This document shows, one piece after another, positions 8,604 through 16,810 of a stretch of 64,000 nt of DNA. The stretch covers positions 37,261-101,260 of the IMG/VR virus record IMGVR_UViG_3300047546_001263; one strand, 5' to 3'. Within the stretch, counting starts at the first letter, position 1, and the number at the start of each line of letters is the position of its first letter. A model generated the notes under the pieces. The model searched no databases and was not told the DNA's origin. It saw only the letters and a list, made by a program, of their open reading frames with translations. The DNA comes from a virus. Both the position numbers and the translations under genes were made by a program.

Positions 8604-9676
8604 TAATCGTCTAATAGGTTTGGTAGGATTTCATCTTCTTCCATGTCACCTTCTTCGACTAGACTAAAATCAATAGATCCTAAAAGTTTCAACCAGTGAT
8701 CCTTATGAGAATCTTTATATTTATCGATTGCTTTCTTATCGTCTGCAATAAAACCATGAGGGGTCATTACAATTCGTCCTCTTGTCTGTACACCTTCAAT
8801 ATGATTCTTTTCGATTTGTATATTTGTTCTTTTAGCAAATTCAACCTGTAAGCCACTTTTAATAGCTTTAATCTTAGAAGTTCCTGGGTTAGTGATGTTA
8901 CCGAATGTAATTACTAATGTTGCATCATACCACATCGACATACCGCCTTTATTTTGTAATTTTGGCTGTGACATCGGTGAGTCTGGTTTCTGTGTCCATA
9001 CTTTATTAATAGCTACTAGAGTATTAGTGTATGGAGATCCTTCTTTTCGAGATAATAGAATCTTCTGATTGAGGTTATTACCAAACTGAGTAGACATTGC
9101 ACCTGCGTTCCATTCGTTATTATTCTTATTAGATCTAACAGATAGATCACACGGTACAGATCCTACTGAATCCCAGAAGAAACATAAATCATGAGGTAGG
9201 TTTCCTTTAGCTTGTTCGTCTAAAAGGTCTGCTATGTACGATGCTACATCTTCAATAGTATTTAACGTACCTCTATCAGCGTAAAGGAAAAAACCTTCGT
9301 AGTCTGTAATCTCACCAGTTGCTTGATCTACAACTTCTTCAAACTGTAGACCCATTTCTTTAGCGTGACTCCAAGACCATTTCATCTCAGTGATGATTAA
9401 TACCGGGAGTATTCCCATCTTTTGAGCGGATACTGCTGCTTCAAGTAATGCAGTAGTCTTGCCGGTGTCGCTATGCCCACGGAGCAGGGTAATATGCCCC
9501 GTAGGTATGCCCGGTATAGACGTAATGTCTTGAAAAGCTTTTGATAGAGGAATCCATCCTTGCTCTTTGAACTTTACCGAAGCATTAGCGAAACCTTTTT
9601 TCTTCTTAAAATTTCCTAAGTTAAATCCACCCTTTACTATAGCAGATGCTTTTTCTGCTGTTGCGCTTTTTGCCAT
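8603..9676 (-). CDS. uvsX: UvsX-like RecA family recombinase
   Basis: Strand-exchange ATPase for recombination-dependent replication and repair. The 357-residue protein has Walker A GHSDTGKT at 67-74, a Walker B-type hydrophobic stretch ending FFWDSVGS near 165-173, and a glutamine/asparagine-rich segment with NLNQKI, in the usual RecA-like order. The C-terminus is acidic (EEGDMEEDE), as in many recombinases. It lies six bases after the gp32-like SSB gene and overlaps the exonuclease start. Confidence 0.92.
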   Translation of the reverse strand: MAKSATAEKASAIVKGGFNLGNFKKKKGFANASVKFKEQGWIPLSKAFQDITSIPGIPTGHITLLRGHSDTGKTTALLEAAVSAQKMGILPVLIITEMKWSWSHAKEMGLQFEEVVDQATGEITDYEGFFLYADRGTLNTIEDVASYIADLLDEQAKGNLPHDLCFFWDSVGSVPCDLSVRSNKNNNEWNAGAMSTQFGNNLNQKILLSRKEGSPYTNTLVAINKVWTQKPDSPMSQPKLQNKGGMSMWYDATLVITFGNITNPGTSKIKAIKSGLQVEFAKRTNIQIEKNHIEGVQTRGRIVMTPHGFIADDKKAIDKYKDSHKDHWLKLLGSIDFSLVEEGDMEEDEILPNLLDD

Positions 9677-9681
9677 TTATT

Positions 9682-10482
9682 TTATTCGTTAAAAAGGTCA
9701 TCAAATTTACTTACCGTGTCTTTCAAACCAGGAGCTGCAGTTTCTAAAGTAAAGTCAGTTGAATGACTACCTAAAGTCTGAGTCAGGTTGTCTGCTGGAG
9801 GAGCTGCTGGAGTTTCCTCATCTGCTGAACCAGGAGTTAAGTAATTTTGTAATTGCTTTTTAATGAACTCATAATCGTATTGAGTATGAATCTCAACAGG
9901 GTGTGGTTGGTTCTTTAACCATAAGTCAACTTGTGCTGCATTATCTGATAATGGAGTTTGCTTAGGTCGAATACGAACCGATGTGGTTGGGTATGGGTTA
10001 CCAGCAGCAACTTCTACTACTAAGTCCCATCCATTCATTACGTCTGTGTAATCTCCTACCTCTTCGTCTTGAGCTAATGCTAATAACGCTTTGTAGATCG
10101 TCACACCAAATCCCCATAAACGAACACCTTTCTCTTCTTCACCTTTTACGATTACTGGAGCGAAAATACGTGTCTTGGGGTTAAGTTTACCGGCTAATGT
10201 CCAGTTATCCTTATCTGAAGTCTTCTTTAATTCCTTAATGAATTCTTCAATAGGATCTTGTTTTCCGAAGTTAGATAAAGCGGCCATAGGGTATTTACCA
10301 ATTCCATAGTGAAACTTTACTTCCTTAAATGGAAGATTAGGATCATACATAGAAGGTACAATACGAATAGTGCTTTTTCCAATTTCAGGTTTCCAGAAGG
10401 TAGCTGAATAGTCTACTTTCTCTCTTTCTTGTCCGCCGTTATTCAACGCAGACAGCTTTGCTTTGATTGCATCTAGATTCAT
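9682..10482 (-). CDS. Single-stranded DNA-binding protein, gp32-like
   Basis: T4 gp32-type SSB, 266 residues. The N-terminus is basic and helical (MNLDAIKAKLSAL). It is followed by the conserved core with FWKPEIGKSTIRIVP and an OB-fold-like region up to about 200, then a low-complexity linker and an acidic tip (KFDDLFNE) that in this family recruits replication partners. The protein contains no cysteine at all, so the zinc site of T4 gp32 (three Cys and one His) is absent. Genes for the polymerase and UvsX flank it, fitting a replication/recombination role. Confidence 0.88.
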   Translation of the reverse strand: MNLDAIKAKLSALNNGGQEREKVDYSATFWKPEIGKSTIRIVPSMYDPNLPFKEVKFHYGIGKYPMAALSNFGKQDPIEEFIKELKKTSDKDNWTLAGKLNPKTRIFAPVIVKGEEEKGVRLWGFGVTIYKALLALAQDEEVGDYTDVMNGWDLVVEVAAGNPYPTTSVRIRPKQTPLSDNAAQVDLWLKNQPHPVEIHTQYDYEFIKKQLQNYLTPGSADEETPAAPPADNLTQTLGSHSTDFTLETAAPGLKDTVSKFDDLFNE

Positions 10483-10515
10483 AATATAACTTTAATTGTT
10501 TATAACTTATTAAAT

Positions 10516-10526
10516 ATACGAAATTA
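10516..10526 (-). promoter_or_regulatory. TTCGTA-type element upstream of the SSB gene
   Basis: The coding strand reads TAATTTCGTAT about 33 bases before the ATG. Similar TTCGTA strings lie upstream of the polymerase, gp53-like, GT-A and gp26-like genes. It resembles the Bacteroidota -7 element (TAnnTTTG) but is not identical. Confidence 0.3.
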
Positions 10527-10529
10527 CTC

Positions 10530-10988
10530 TCAATTCTCCAACTCTACGATCTTAAATAATTTAGTATTTACTCTTTTTAATTCCGGACCTTTCGTTAATA
10601 GAATACAATTCTTGTAATCAGTCCAGTTAATCTTAAAAGAAGTATCTAACACTCCGTTATTAAGTTCTTTGATTAGGGTATTAAGTGCGTTAATCGTATA
10701 AAGGGTATTTGCTTCTTTCTTGCGATGTACTAGAATAGTATTATCGATGAAGTTAGAAACGTTGCCAAAATCTACATTATAAGTACAGATGTATTCATCT
10801 TGGCTTTTTGAATATAAAACAAATATCTTATTGTAGATTATTCTATATTTTTGTACTATATTTTCTATTGTTGCATCCAATTCCTCTCCTGTGGAGAAAG
10901 TGCAGAACAGTTTATTACTCATATCCTCAGTTAAATATATTTGATCGATATCGTAATCGAATCGACTTTGAGACATAACATTTTCCAT
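10530..10988 (-). CDS. Protein of unknown function in the replication block
   Basis: A 152-residue protein that I do not recognise. It is soluble-looking, with an alternating acidic and hydrophobic N-terminus and a basic C-terminal segment (KGPELKRVNTKLFKI). It has two or three isolated cysteines and no obvious catalytic motif. Met1 and Met5 are both possible starts; neither has a clear Shine-Dalgarno. The position between the DNA polymerase and SSB genes suggests a role in replication or its control, as with RegA or clamp-loader proteins in T4, but I see no sequence match to those. Confidence 0.65.
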   Translation of the reverse strand: MENVMSQSRFDYDIDQIYLTEDMSNKLFCTFSTGEELDATIENIVQKYRIIYNKIFVLYSKSQDEYICTYNVDFGNVSNFIDNTILVHRKKEANTLYTINALNTLIKELNNGVLDTSFKINWTDYKNCILLTKGPELKRVNTKLFKIVELEN

Positions 10989-10996
10989 TGTGTAAT

Positions 10997-11004
10997 TATA
11001 AATA
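10997..11004 (-). promoter_or_regulatory. TATTTATA box upstream of 10988
   Basis: Coding-strand TATTTATA ends 8 bases before the ATG of the unknown replication-block gene. It matches the box found before many structural genes. Confidence 0.35.
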
Positions 11005-11014
11005 TTAAAAGGTT

Positions 11015-12337
11015 TTACAAAACCAGGTTTTCTGATGTTTTTATTTTAACTGGGTATTTCTTATTTTCGCTTAGTATCAATGCTAATTCGTTAAGTATAT
11101 GCTCTCCATCTTCTTTAGCATAGTCAAAAAGTATTGCATCGTAAGTATATAAAGCTATTTTAGTCTTTTTATCTCTAAGATACTTTAACACTTCTTTTAA
11201 TATAAGGACATTTCTTGCAGTTTCCAACGATTGCATAATATAATTCATAAGTTTCTGCGGATGCATATCTTTTAGATTCTGATTAAACGGCTTATTGCTG
11301 ATAGGAGTACGTGCTTCTCCTTTAGAAAACTCACTCCATAAGTAGTTAATATAATTTTGAATCTTGATAAAAATCTCTAAATTTTTATATCCTTCTGGTA
11401 TTCTACCGTAGATAGCCTGGAAGTTTATCTGTTTAGCTTCCTGGTATTCTTCTTGAGTAATATCTTCTTTACCAAAGTAGTACTTTCCTAAGGCTTTGTG
11501 AGCTGATTCTCCTTCTATCTTAAAGTCAATCTGCTCTGATAATAATCGTAGATGGTACCCGTCAAAATCAAATTCAACAAAGCAATCATATTGAGGAATA
11601 ATAGCTTTTCTATACTCTTCTTCTTTAGGTATAGCTGCAAAGTTTACACTATTAAATGCGTTAGTAGGTCTTGAAGTACTATTATATAGGTTGTAGTATG
11701 TATAAGCTATATTATCCTGTATATTAAACCGTGGTGTATTTGGTTTAAATAAGTCTATAAACGGTTGATATATAACTCTTAATCCATGCTGTTCTAGTAA
11801 GTAAAATACCTTAACAGCAACATCGTTATAGAACTTAAAAGTCTCTTCTTTAGGTTCTTCAATATACTTCTCTATTACATCAAATACTTTTTCACTCTGT
11901 TCATGTAGTTTAGATAAAGGTATTATCTGATTTACATTATCAAAGTCTTTAAACTTATTATAGAACCAATTTATTGTTGATAATTTACTAGGTAGTTCAA
12001 GCTTTTCGTAATACCAGAAAGCTCTCCAAAGGTTAATATCAATTGCGTCTATAAGCGGAAAATGATACAGTAGGTTCTTTTTATCTAAAACATAGACTTT
12101 CCTGTAAGTCTTAAGTATCTCAAATACTTCTGCTTTTTCTACGTTTAATCCTTCATCATGGTTTATAGGGATAATGTACCCTCCGGTATCATCCAAGGGC
12201 CTAATGTAGACTGCTACAGTTGTAGTAAGTTTGGGATGGAAGTTATCGTTAGATGAAATTACATCTACATAAACATCGGTATCCGGATAGCTTCGCAGTC
12301 TATCTAGCTGCTGCTTATTTTCTACTATATAAAACAT
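11015..12337 (-). CDS. Family A-like DNA polymerase, compact, exonuclease site degenerate
   Basis: The 440-residue protein matches the core of DNA polymerase I enzymes. It has a TSRPTN..N..NF..IP stretch at 221-237 (like TGRLSS..PNLQNIP), motif A EFDFDGYHLRLL at 255-266 with a catalytic Asp, and motif B AKQINFQAIYG at 301-311. The MNYIMQSLETARN helix is at 364-376, and motif C YTYDAILFD at 397-405 has Asp400, with the usual His replaced by Tyr. The N-terminal 100 residues follow the pattern of the 3'-5' exonuclease fold (YVDV...GGYIIPINH), but the catalytic DxE is replaced by DVIS, so proofreading is probably lost. T4-type phages normally use a family B enzyme. It is the only polymerase in the window and starts the replication block, so it is probably the replicative enzyme. 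Confidence 0.8.
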   Translation of the reverse strand: MFYIVENKQQLDRLRSYPDTDVYVDVISSNDNFHPKLTTTVAVYIRPLDDTGGYIIPINHDEGLNVEKAEVFEILKTYRKVYVLDKKNLLYHFPLIDAIDINLWRAFWYYEKLELPSKLSTINWFYNKFKDFDNVNQIIPLSKLHEQSEKVFDVIEKYIEEPKEETFKFYNDVAVKVFYLLEQHGLRVIYQPFIDLFKPNTPRFNIQDNIAYTYYNLYNSTSRPTNAFNSVNFAAIPKEEEYRKAIIPQYDCFVEFDFDGYHLRLLSEQIDFKIEGESAHKALGKYYFGKEDITQEEYQEAKQINFQAIYGRIPEGYKNLEIFIKIQNYINYLWSEFSKGEARTPISNKPFNQNLKDMHPQKLMNYIMQSLETARNVLILKEVLKYLRDKKTKIALYTYDAILFDYAKEDGEHILNELALILSENKKYPVKIKTSENLVL

Positions 12338-12360
12338 TTATTATAACCTTTTACTTAAGA

Positions 12361-12370
12361 TACGAACTAT
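12361..12370 (-). promoter_or_regulatory. TTCGTA-type element upstream of the polymerase gene
   Basis: The coding strand reads ATAGTTCGTA about 23 bases before the polymerase ATG, in the 49-base gap between baseplate and replication genes. It shares TTCGTA with four other upstream regions. Confidence 0.3.
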
Positions 12371-12386
12371 TTTGTTAAGATCAAAC

Positions 12387-13541
12387 TTAACATTGTTTTA
12401 TATCATAAAGTTTTCCGTCTCTATCAATCTTTGCAGTATAGTCTCCATATCCTTCTACGCGAATAGTGTAGTAGAGGTTGTAAGATTCTGGTGACTGTAT
12501 CTTTGGGTTGATATTAGGTATCCTTCTAACCGGGTAGTATACGTTCCCGCTAACGGCATTTTTAGTTCTGTAGTACTTAACATCTTTCTTAGGATTACCT
12601 TCATCATCTAATAAAGGTCCTTCTTGATTGTATATCTTCATACTTACTGGAACGAAAGAACCACATGATCTTTCGGCACTAGGATTTCCTACTTGAGCCT
12701 GATACCATGTTAATGATTTAGCGTATGCTGATGTTGAATCGGCACTTTGTGCTCCTTCGTTTGCAGCTGCTTCTCCAGCATTGGCTTCTGATTGAGGAAG
12801 CTCAGGAAGCGGAGGTAATTCTTCTTGCTCTATTACTTTTTTATTAGATGCGTTGACTACAGTAAGTCCTCTAGTCTCTAAGGTAGTAACTTCGTTCTTT
12901 TCTTTCTTTAATTGCTTGAATTTAGAAGCTTCTTCAACTACAAATTGTTTTAGGTCTGATAAAAAGTCTGTCATACCGGGTATAACTTCTTCAGCTTGTA
13001 ATACAACGTCTCTATTCCTTGCTATTGCTCCAGGATATATGTACCCATTTACTGTTTCATCTTCGGAGGGTCCTAGGAGGTTCCACTCTAACTTAGTTCT
13101 TCTATAGTAGCCCTTATCCGCTATACTCCTATATGTTTCTGATGTTATTTCTTTTATTTCTCCGTTTCTAACATCTTGTAAAAAATACCTTCTAAAAGTT
13201 CCTTGTATATAATCTTCTTCAGTTGGTTTTGGGTAGTAGAAAGCTTCTGTTGATTTATTCTTTATACCCGGAGGGACCATGTTGTATGCAGGGTTAGATC
13301 CTACATTTTCTAGGAGTAATGTAGCTTTCGCAAAGTTACCTTTTAGTAGATCTTCTAAAGCTACCTTATATTTACTTCCCCAAGAAGTTGCTACCCCTAC
13401 TAAGTCATCAACTGGTTTATTTAGTATATCAGTATACTTAGCATAATCATTAGATGCTTCTCCTGTAGCTTGTCCAAGTGCTTCAATAACATATTGAGAA
13501 CCGGGTACGTAGCTTAATATATCGCTTTTAATATCTGCCAT
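12387..13541 (-). CDS. Baseplate-region structural protein, unknown
   Basis: A 384-residue protein that I cannot assign to a family. The N-terminus is helical. A central region contains many aromatic and charged residues, followed by an Ala/Glu/Ser-rich linker (about 245-275). The C-terminal part reads like a beta-rich domain (YYTIRVEGYGDYTAKIDRDG). The start lies 2 bases after the stop of the large baseplate-hub gene, so it is translated with it. It is the last gene of the tail block before replication genes. A baseplate or tail-tip role is inferred from position only. Confidence 0.6.
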   Translation of the reverse strand: MADIKSDILSYVPGSQYVIEALGQATGEASNDYAKYTDILNKPVDDLVGVATSWGSKYKVALEDLLKGNFAKATLLLENVGSNPAYNMVPPGIKNKSTEAFYYPKPTEEDYIQGTFRRYFLQDVRNGEIKEITSETYRSIADKGYYRRTKLEWNLLGPSEDETVNGYIYPGAIARNRDVVLQAEEVIPGMTDFLSDLKQFVVEEASKFKQLKKEKNEVTTLETRGLTVVNASNKKVIEQEELPPLPELPQSEANAGEAAANEGAQSADSTSAYAKSLTWYQAQVGNPSAERSCGSFVPVSMKIYNQEGPLLDDEGNPKKDVKYYRTKNAVSGNVYYPVRRIPNINPKIQSPESYNLYYTIRVEGYGDYTAKIDRDGKLYDIKQC

Positions 13542-13543
13542 CT

Positions 13544-16489
13544 CTACAATACTATTTCTTTGTTGTTAAGTAATACGTAAGAAAATTTATTCGATTTAGT
13601 AGCTTTTTGACTCTTATTCGACAATTCCATTAGTCTGTTATGTTGCTTTTCATTTGCAAATACTTGACAACCTGCTGACCAGTTATCTACAGTTTTATTA
13701 GCTGCTGTAGATGCTCCTGAGTTGTGTAGTTGCATACCGCCACCGTCTTGGAATAAACCTGCTAGATTTGCACCTAAGCTTCCTTGTGGGGTAACTGCTA
13801 AAGTTAACCAGTTATCGCTATAGTTTTTATCTCTATGAGCAGATTGGGAAGACACTGATCGTAAAGCAAGGTGCGGCTTAGCACTTCCACCATGGTGCAT
13901 ACCAGGAGTATACTGATTAATATATTGCTTTTCTTTCATTATACCTACTCCATTTGCATTTTTTGATTGAGCAGCAAATTTACTATTAGTAGATAAAGAG
14001 AAACTTGCCCCCGGTACTGTAGTAGCAGGATAACTTTCAGCAAACTTTTGACCGTTTTCTATCCATGCAACTATTACTATATCGGTAAATCTATTAGTAA
14101 GTGGATGCTTAACTCCACCTGCTCCATCACTAACTTGTCCGGACGTATTTCTTACTCCTACTATGTTTAACTGCAATTCTCCGCTAAACCATTGATATTT
14201 CTTTCTTTCAACAGCTGCTTTTACTTTATCATAAGAAACGTTTGTTCCTAATGCTGTTTGAGTCTGTAACTTATCTGTAGCATTTGGATCTGCTGCTGCT
14301 GCATCTGCAGGTACAGGTTTTGTTTGTGGTTGAGTTGTACCACCTGAGGCTGATGCTTTATTTAAGACAGAGGTATCCACCCCTGTAATTTTTTTCAAAT
14401 TATACATTAATGCTCCAACTTCGGTTTTCCAACCTCCATCACCTATACTATGGTCAACCCTTGTAATAATAAACCCTATATTTCCTCCAGAATATGCCTT
14501 AGGAAGCACTTTCATGGAATTAGCAGAAAGTTTAAATACTTCTCCTATTCTGAATCCTCCAATTCCATGTAATGTAAAGGATAATTCTACCGGGATTGTA
14601 CCAGGTGCTGGCATACCTTCTTGGCTGCATATAGCTGGAACCATTGCTGCCTGGTATTTCTGATGACCTGATTGAATACCTTTAAATAAATCCGGATCAT
14701 ATTGCTGGTCTGTAAACCATCCGGTTCCGTTAAATTTTTCAAATGCTTCTTTGCATCTATCGTTCCATTCTGCTTTTTCGTCTGCTTCTTTTGCAGTTAC
14801 ATCTTCCGTAGGTGAGGCTTGTGTTGCGCCTTCATTTTTTCGTGGAAAAATTCTATCAGAATGTCCTCTATTCCACTGCAACATTTCAGCTACGTTTTGT
14901 TTAGTTCCAGTACCGCTAGCTTGAGCTGCTATAGAAACCTGGCTTGCTAATTTATTAGTAATTTTAGATTCAGTCTTAATATCATAAGCAAATGAACCTA
15001 AACCTATTAAATCTATCTCTTTTACAGAATCTAAAGCTTCTCCTTTAATTTTACATTTTCTATCTACTATAGCCCATTCATCTTTATCTTCATCATAGTT
15101 TACATCAAATTCATTAACTCCTCCTAATGCTTCATTGAGTCCTCCTAGTATTGCCTTTACTACATCTAAGACACCTGGTTCATTTTCTTTTGCCTGGTCA
15201 TCATCGTATATTGCATCTAGTTTTTCATAGAGGTATAAGTTAGAGACACAGATATTTAAGACGTCATCTGATGGTGTAAGAGCGGCAGTTATTCCTGGGT
15301 GTAGTGCTATACCGGCTGGTTTAGATTCCCATTGACTATTCTTAGGATTAAGATTAGGAGTAACACATACAAAAGGGTTTATACTATGGTGCTGTGCGTG
15401 TGTGAAAAATCCGTTATACTCTTCTTTACTTGTCTTGAATTTTACAGCTCTTTGATCATTACCCACCCACATCATTGATGTATTTAAAACAGCTAAAACC
15501 GTTCTCAACGAAATATAAATAAAAGTAGTCTTATCATCAAAAAAGCTTGTAGGTGATTTAATATCAAACCCAGGTGCTGCTGCTGCGTAACATTCTTCAG
15601 GTTTTAATAAAGCTGCTAATCCAGGTGCTTTACCTGTTTTAAGTGCAGATATAACTCCTTCCCCATTCATTTCTCCTGATTTCTGGGATAGTTCTATTCG
15701 TTTACAGAAAAAGTGTAGCAAACTTTTTCTTTCAGATTTATCATTAAAACCAGCTGCCAAATTTCCAGCATTCTTCTCTACCATAGCTGGGTCAAAAGAT
15801 GACTTAATAGATTCTATCACCTCACCTTTTGATATCAACATTAGGTTTATATCATATGTACCGTCGGCATTAAAAGTCCAATTGAAGTTTTTACATATTG
15901 CTACTATAGCATCATAATTATAGTTCGTACTAACTCTAGCAGATCTAATAGACTCCATAATAGAGTCATACTTAGCACCAGCTAAAAATTTGTTAGCAGC
16001 TTCTCTATGTTGCATAGTTTTTTGATTACCTGAATCGTCTATGTACATAGAATGTCCCCATTCTAACAAGAAGCTAAAACCTGGGCGACAATAAAGATCG
16101 TAGATAATATCAAGGTCGCCTACATTATAAGCTTTAACTGTAATCTCTACATCTCTTAAAGCACCAAAAGTTCCTTTTGTTTTGACTTTAGCATCTATAA
16201 TACCTGGACGTGGAGTAAAAAGTCTTTCATCATCCCCGGCTGCGGTTAATTTGTAACCTACCGGGTCGCCTGTTTTAATATCGTTTTGAAAAGCTAATCC
16301 TCCTTCTAACTTAAAATCACTTGTACTATAAGTAGGGTGAACTACGCTTGAATATAAATTTAAAAAAGGGTTGTTACCGTGTAAAGCAGAAAGTCCATCC
16401 TTATAACTGTCGCCTCTAAGGAACTTAGATCTTGCGTTTAACTGGGTTGATACGCCAGGTTGTAAACTACCTCCTAAAAACTTTGCCAT
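13544..16489 (-). CDS. Baseplate hub/tail-tip protein with L,D-transpeptidase-like C-terminal domain
   Basis: A 981-residue protein. The first 700 residues have the feel of a phage hub or tail-spike base, with alternating beta segments (FGALRDVEITVKAYNVGDLDIIYDLYCRPGFSFLLEWG region). A Thr/Gln/Pro-rich linker follows near 740-760. The last 200 residues contain QLHNSG with H922 and, 16 residues later, WSAGCQVF with S938 and C941. This spacing resembles the HX(15)SxGC active site of YkuD-type L,D-transpeptidases and relatives. A peptidoglycan-active tip domain would be the counterpart of the lysozyme domain in T4 gp5. The gene overlaps the gp53-like gene by one base. The hub call rests on size and position; the cysteine site is seen directly. 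Confidence 0.6.
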   Translation of the reverse strand: MAKFLGGSLQPGVSTQLNARSKFLRGDSYKDGLSALHGNNPFLNLYSSVVHPTYSTSDFKLEGGLAFQNDIKTGDPVGYKLTAAGDDERLFTPRPGIIDAKVKTKGTFGALRDVEITVKAYNVGDLDIIYDLYCRPGFSFLLEWGHSMYIDDSGNQKTMQHREAANKFLAGAKYDSIMESIRSARVSTNYNYDAIVAICKNFNWTFNADGTYDINLMLISKGEVIESIKSSFDPAMVEKNAGNLAAGFNDKSERKSLLHFFCKRIELSQKSGEMNGEGVISALKTGKAPGLAALLKPEECYAAAAPGFDIKSPTSFFDDKTTFIYISLRTVLAVLNTSMMWVGNDQRAVKFKTSKEEYNGFFTHAQHHSINPFVCVTPNLNPKNSQWESKPAGIALHPGITAALTPSDDVLNICVSNLYLYEKLDAIYDDDQAKENEPGVLDVVKAILGGLNEALGGVNEFDVNYDEDKDEWAIVDRKCKIKGEALDSVKEIDLIGLGSFAYDIKTESKITNKLASQVSIAAQASGTGTKQNVAEMLQWNRGHSDRIFPRKNEGATQASPTEDVTAKEADEKAEWNDRCKEAFEKFNGTGWFTDQQYDPDLFKGIQSGHQKYQAAMVPAICSQEGMPAPGTIPVELSFTLHGIGGFRIGEVFKLSANSMKVLPKAYSGGNIGFIITRVDHSIGDGGWKTEVGALMYNLKKITGVDTSVLNKASASGGTTQPQTKPVPADAAAADPNATDKLQTQTALGTNVSYDKVKAAVERKKYQWFSGELQLNIVGVRNTSGQVSDGAGGVKHPLTNRFTDIVIVAWIENGQKFAESYPATTVPGASFSLSTNSKFAAQSKNANGVGIMKEKQYINQYTPGMHHGGSAKPHLALRSVSSQSAHRDKNYSDNWLTLAVTPQGSLGANLAGLFQDGGGMQLHNSGASTAANKTVDNWSAGCQVFANEKQHNRLMELSNKSQKATKSNKFSYVLLNNKEIVL

Positions 16490-16791
16490 TATCGTTCTCT
16501 ATTTACCTTTTCAAAAGACAGTAATACAGCATTTTTATCATGAGGTATTCTTAACTGTACTCCTGGTGTTGGTATTAAATTAAATCTACTATGTGTATTA
16601 GCACTTGCAATAATCCACCATAATGAAGCATCTTTATAATACTGTAAGGCAAGAGTATCGTAGCGATCTCCTCCTGTTGTTATAACATAAAAATCATCCT
16701 CATGTTCTGGTATATCTGGGTAGATAGGATTGCGTTTATATCGCATTCCTTCTGCTGTTTTATATTCCTTAATATGAGTATATCTATCCAT
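16489..16791 (-). CDS. Baseplate wedge protein gp53-like (LysM-like)
   Basis: A 100-residue protein with the tail protein X/LysM-like pattern. GGDRYDTLALQYYKDASLWWIIASAN spans about 40-65, followed by NLIPTPGVQLRIP at about 71-83. In T4-like phages this module is found in gp53, a wedge subunit that completes baseplate ring closure. It sits between a tail-junction-like protein and the large hub gene, which supports a baseplate role. A TTCGTA-type element lies just upstream (16801-16810). Confidence 0.75.
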   Translation of the reverse strand: MDRYTHIKEYKTAEGMRYKRNPIYPDIPEHEDDFYVITTGGDRYDTLALQYYKDASLWWIIASANTHSRFNLIPTPGVQLRIPHDKNAVLLSFEKVNRER

Positions 16792-16800
16792 TATCTTAAT

Positions 16801-16810
16801 TTACGAAATT
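16801..16810 (-). promoter_or_regulatory. TTCGTA-type element upstream of the gp53-like gene
   Basis: The coding strand reads AATTTCGTAA 9 bases before the ATG. It may be a promoter element or chance in AT-rich DNA. Confidence 0.25.

Noticed and set aside
15514-15521. Another TATTTATA box (coding strand)
   Set aside because: Lies in the middle of the hub coding region with no gene start near it; a chance occurrence that shows the background rate is not zero.
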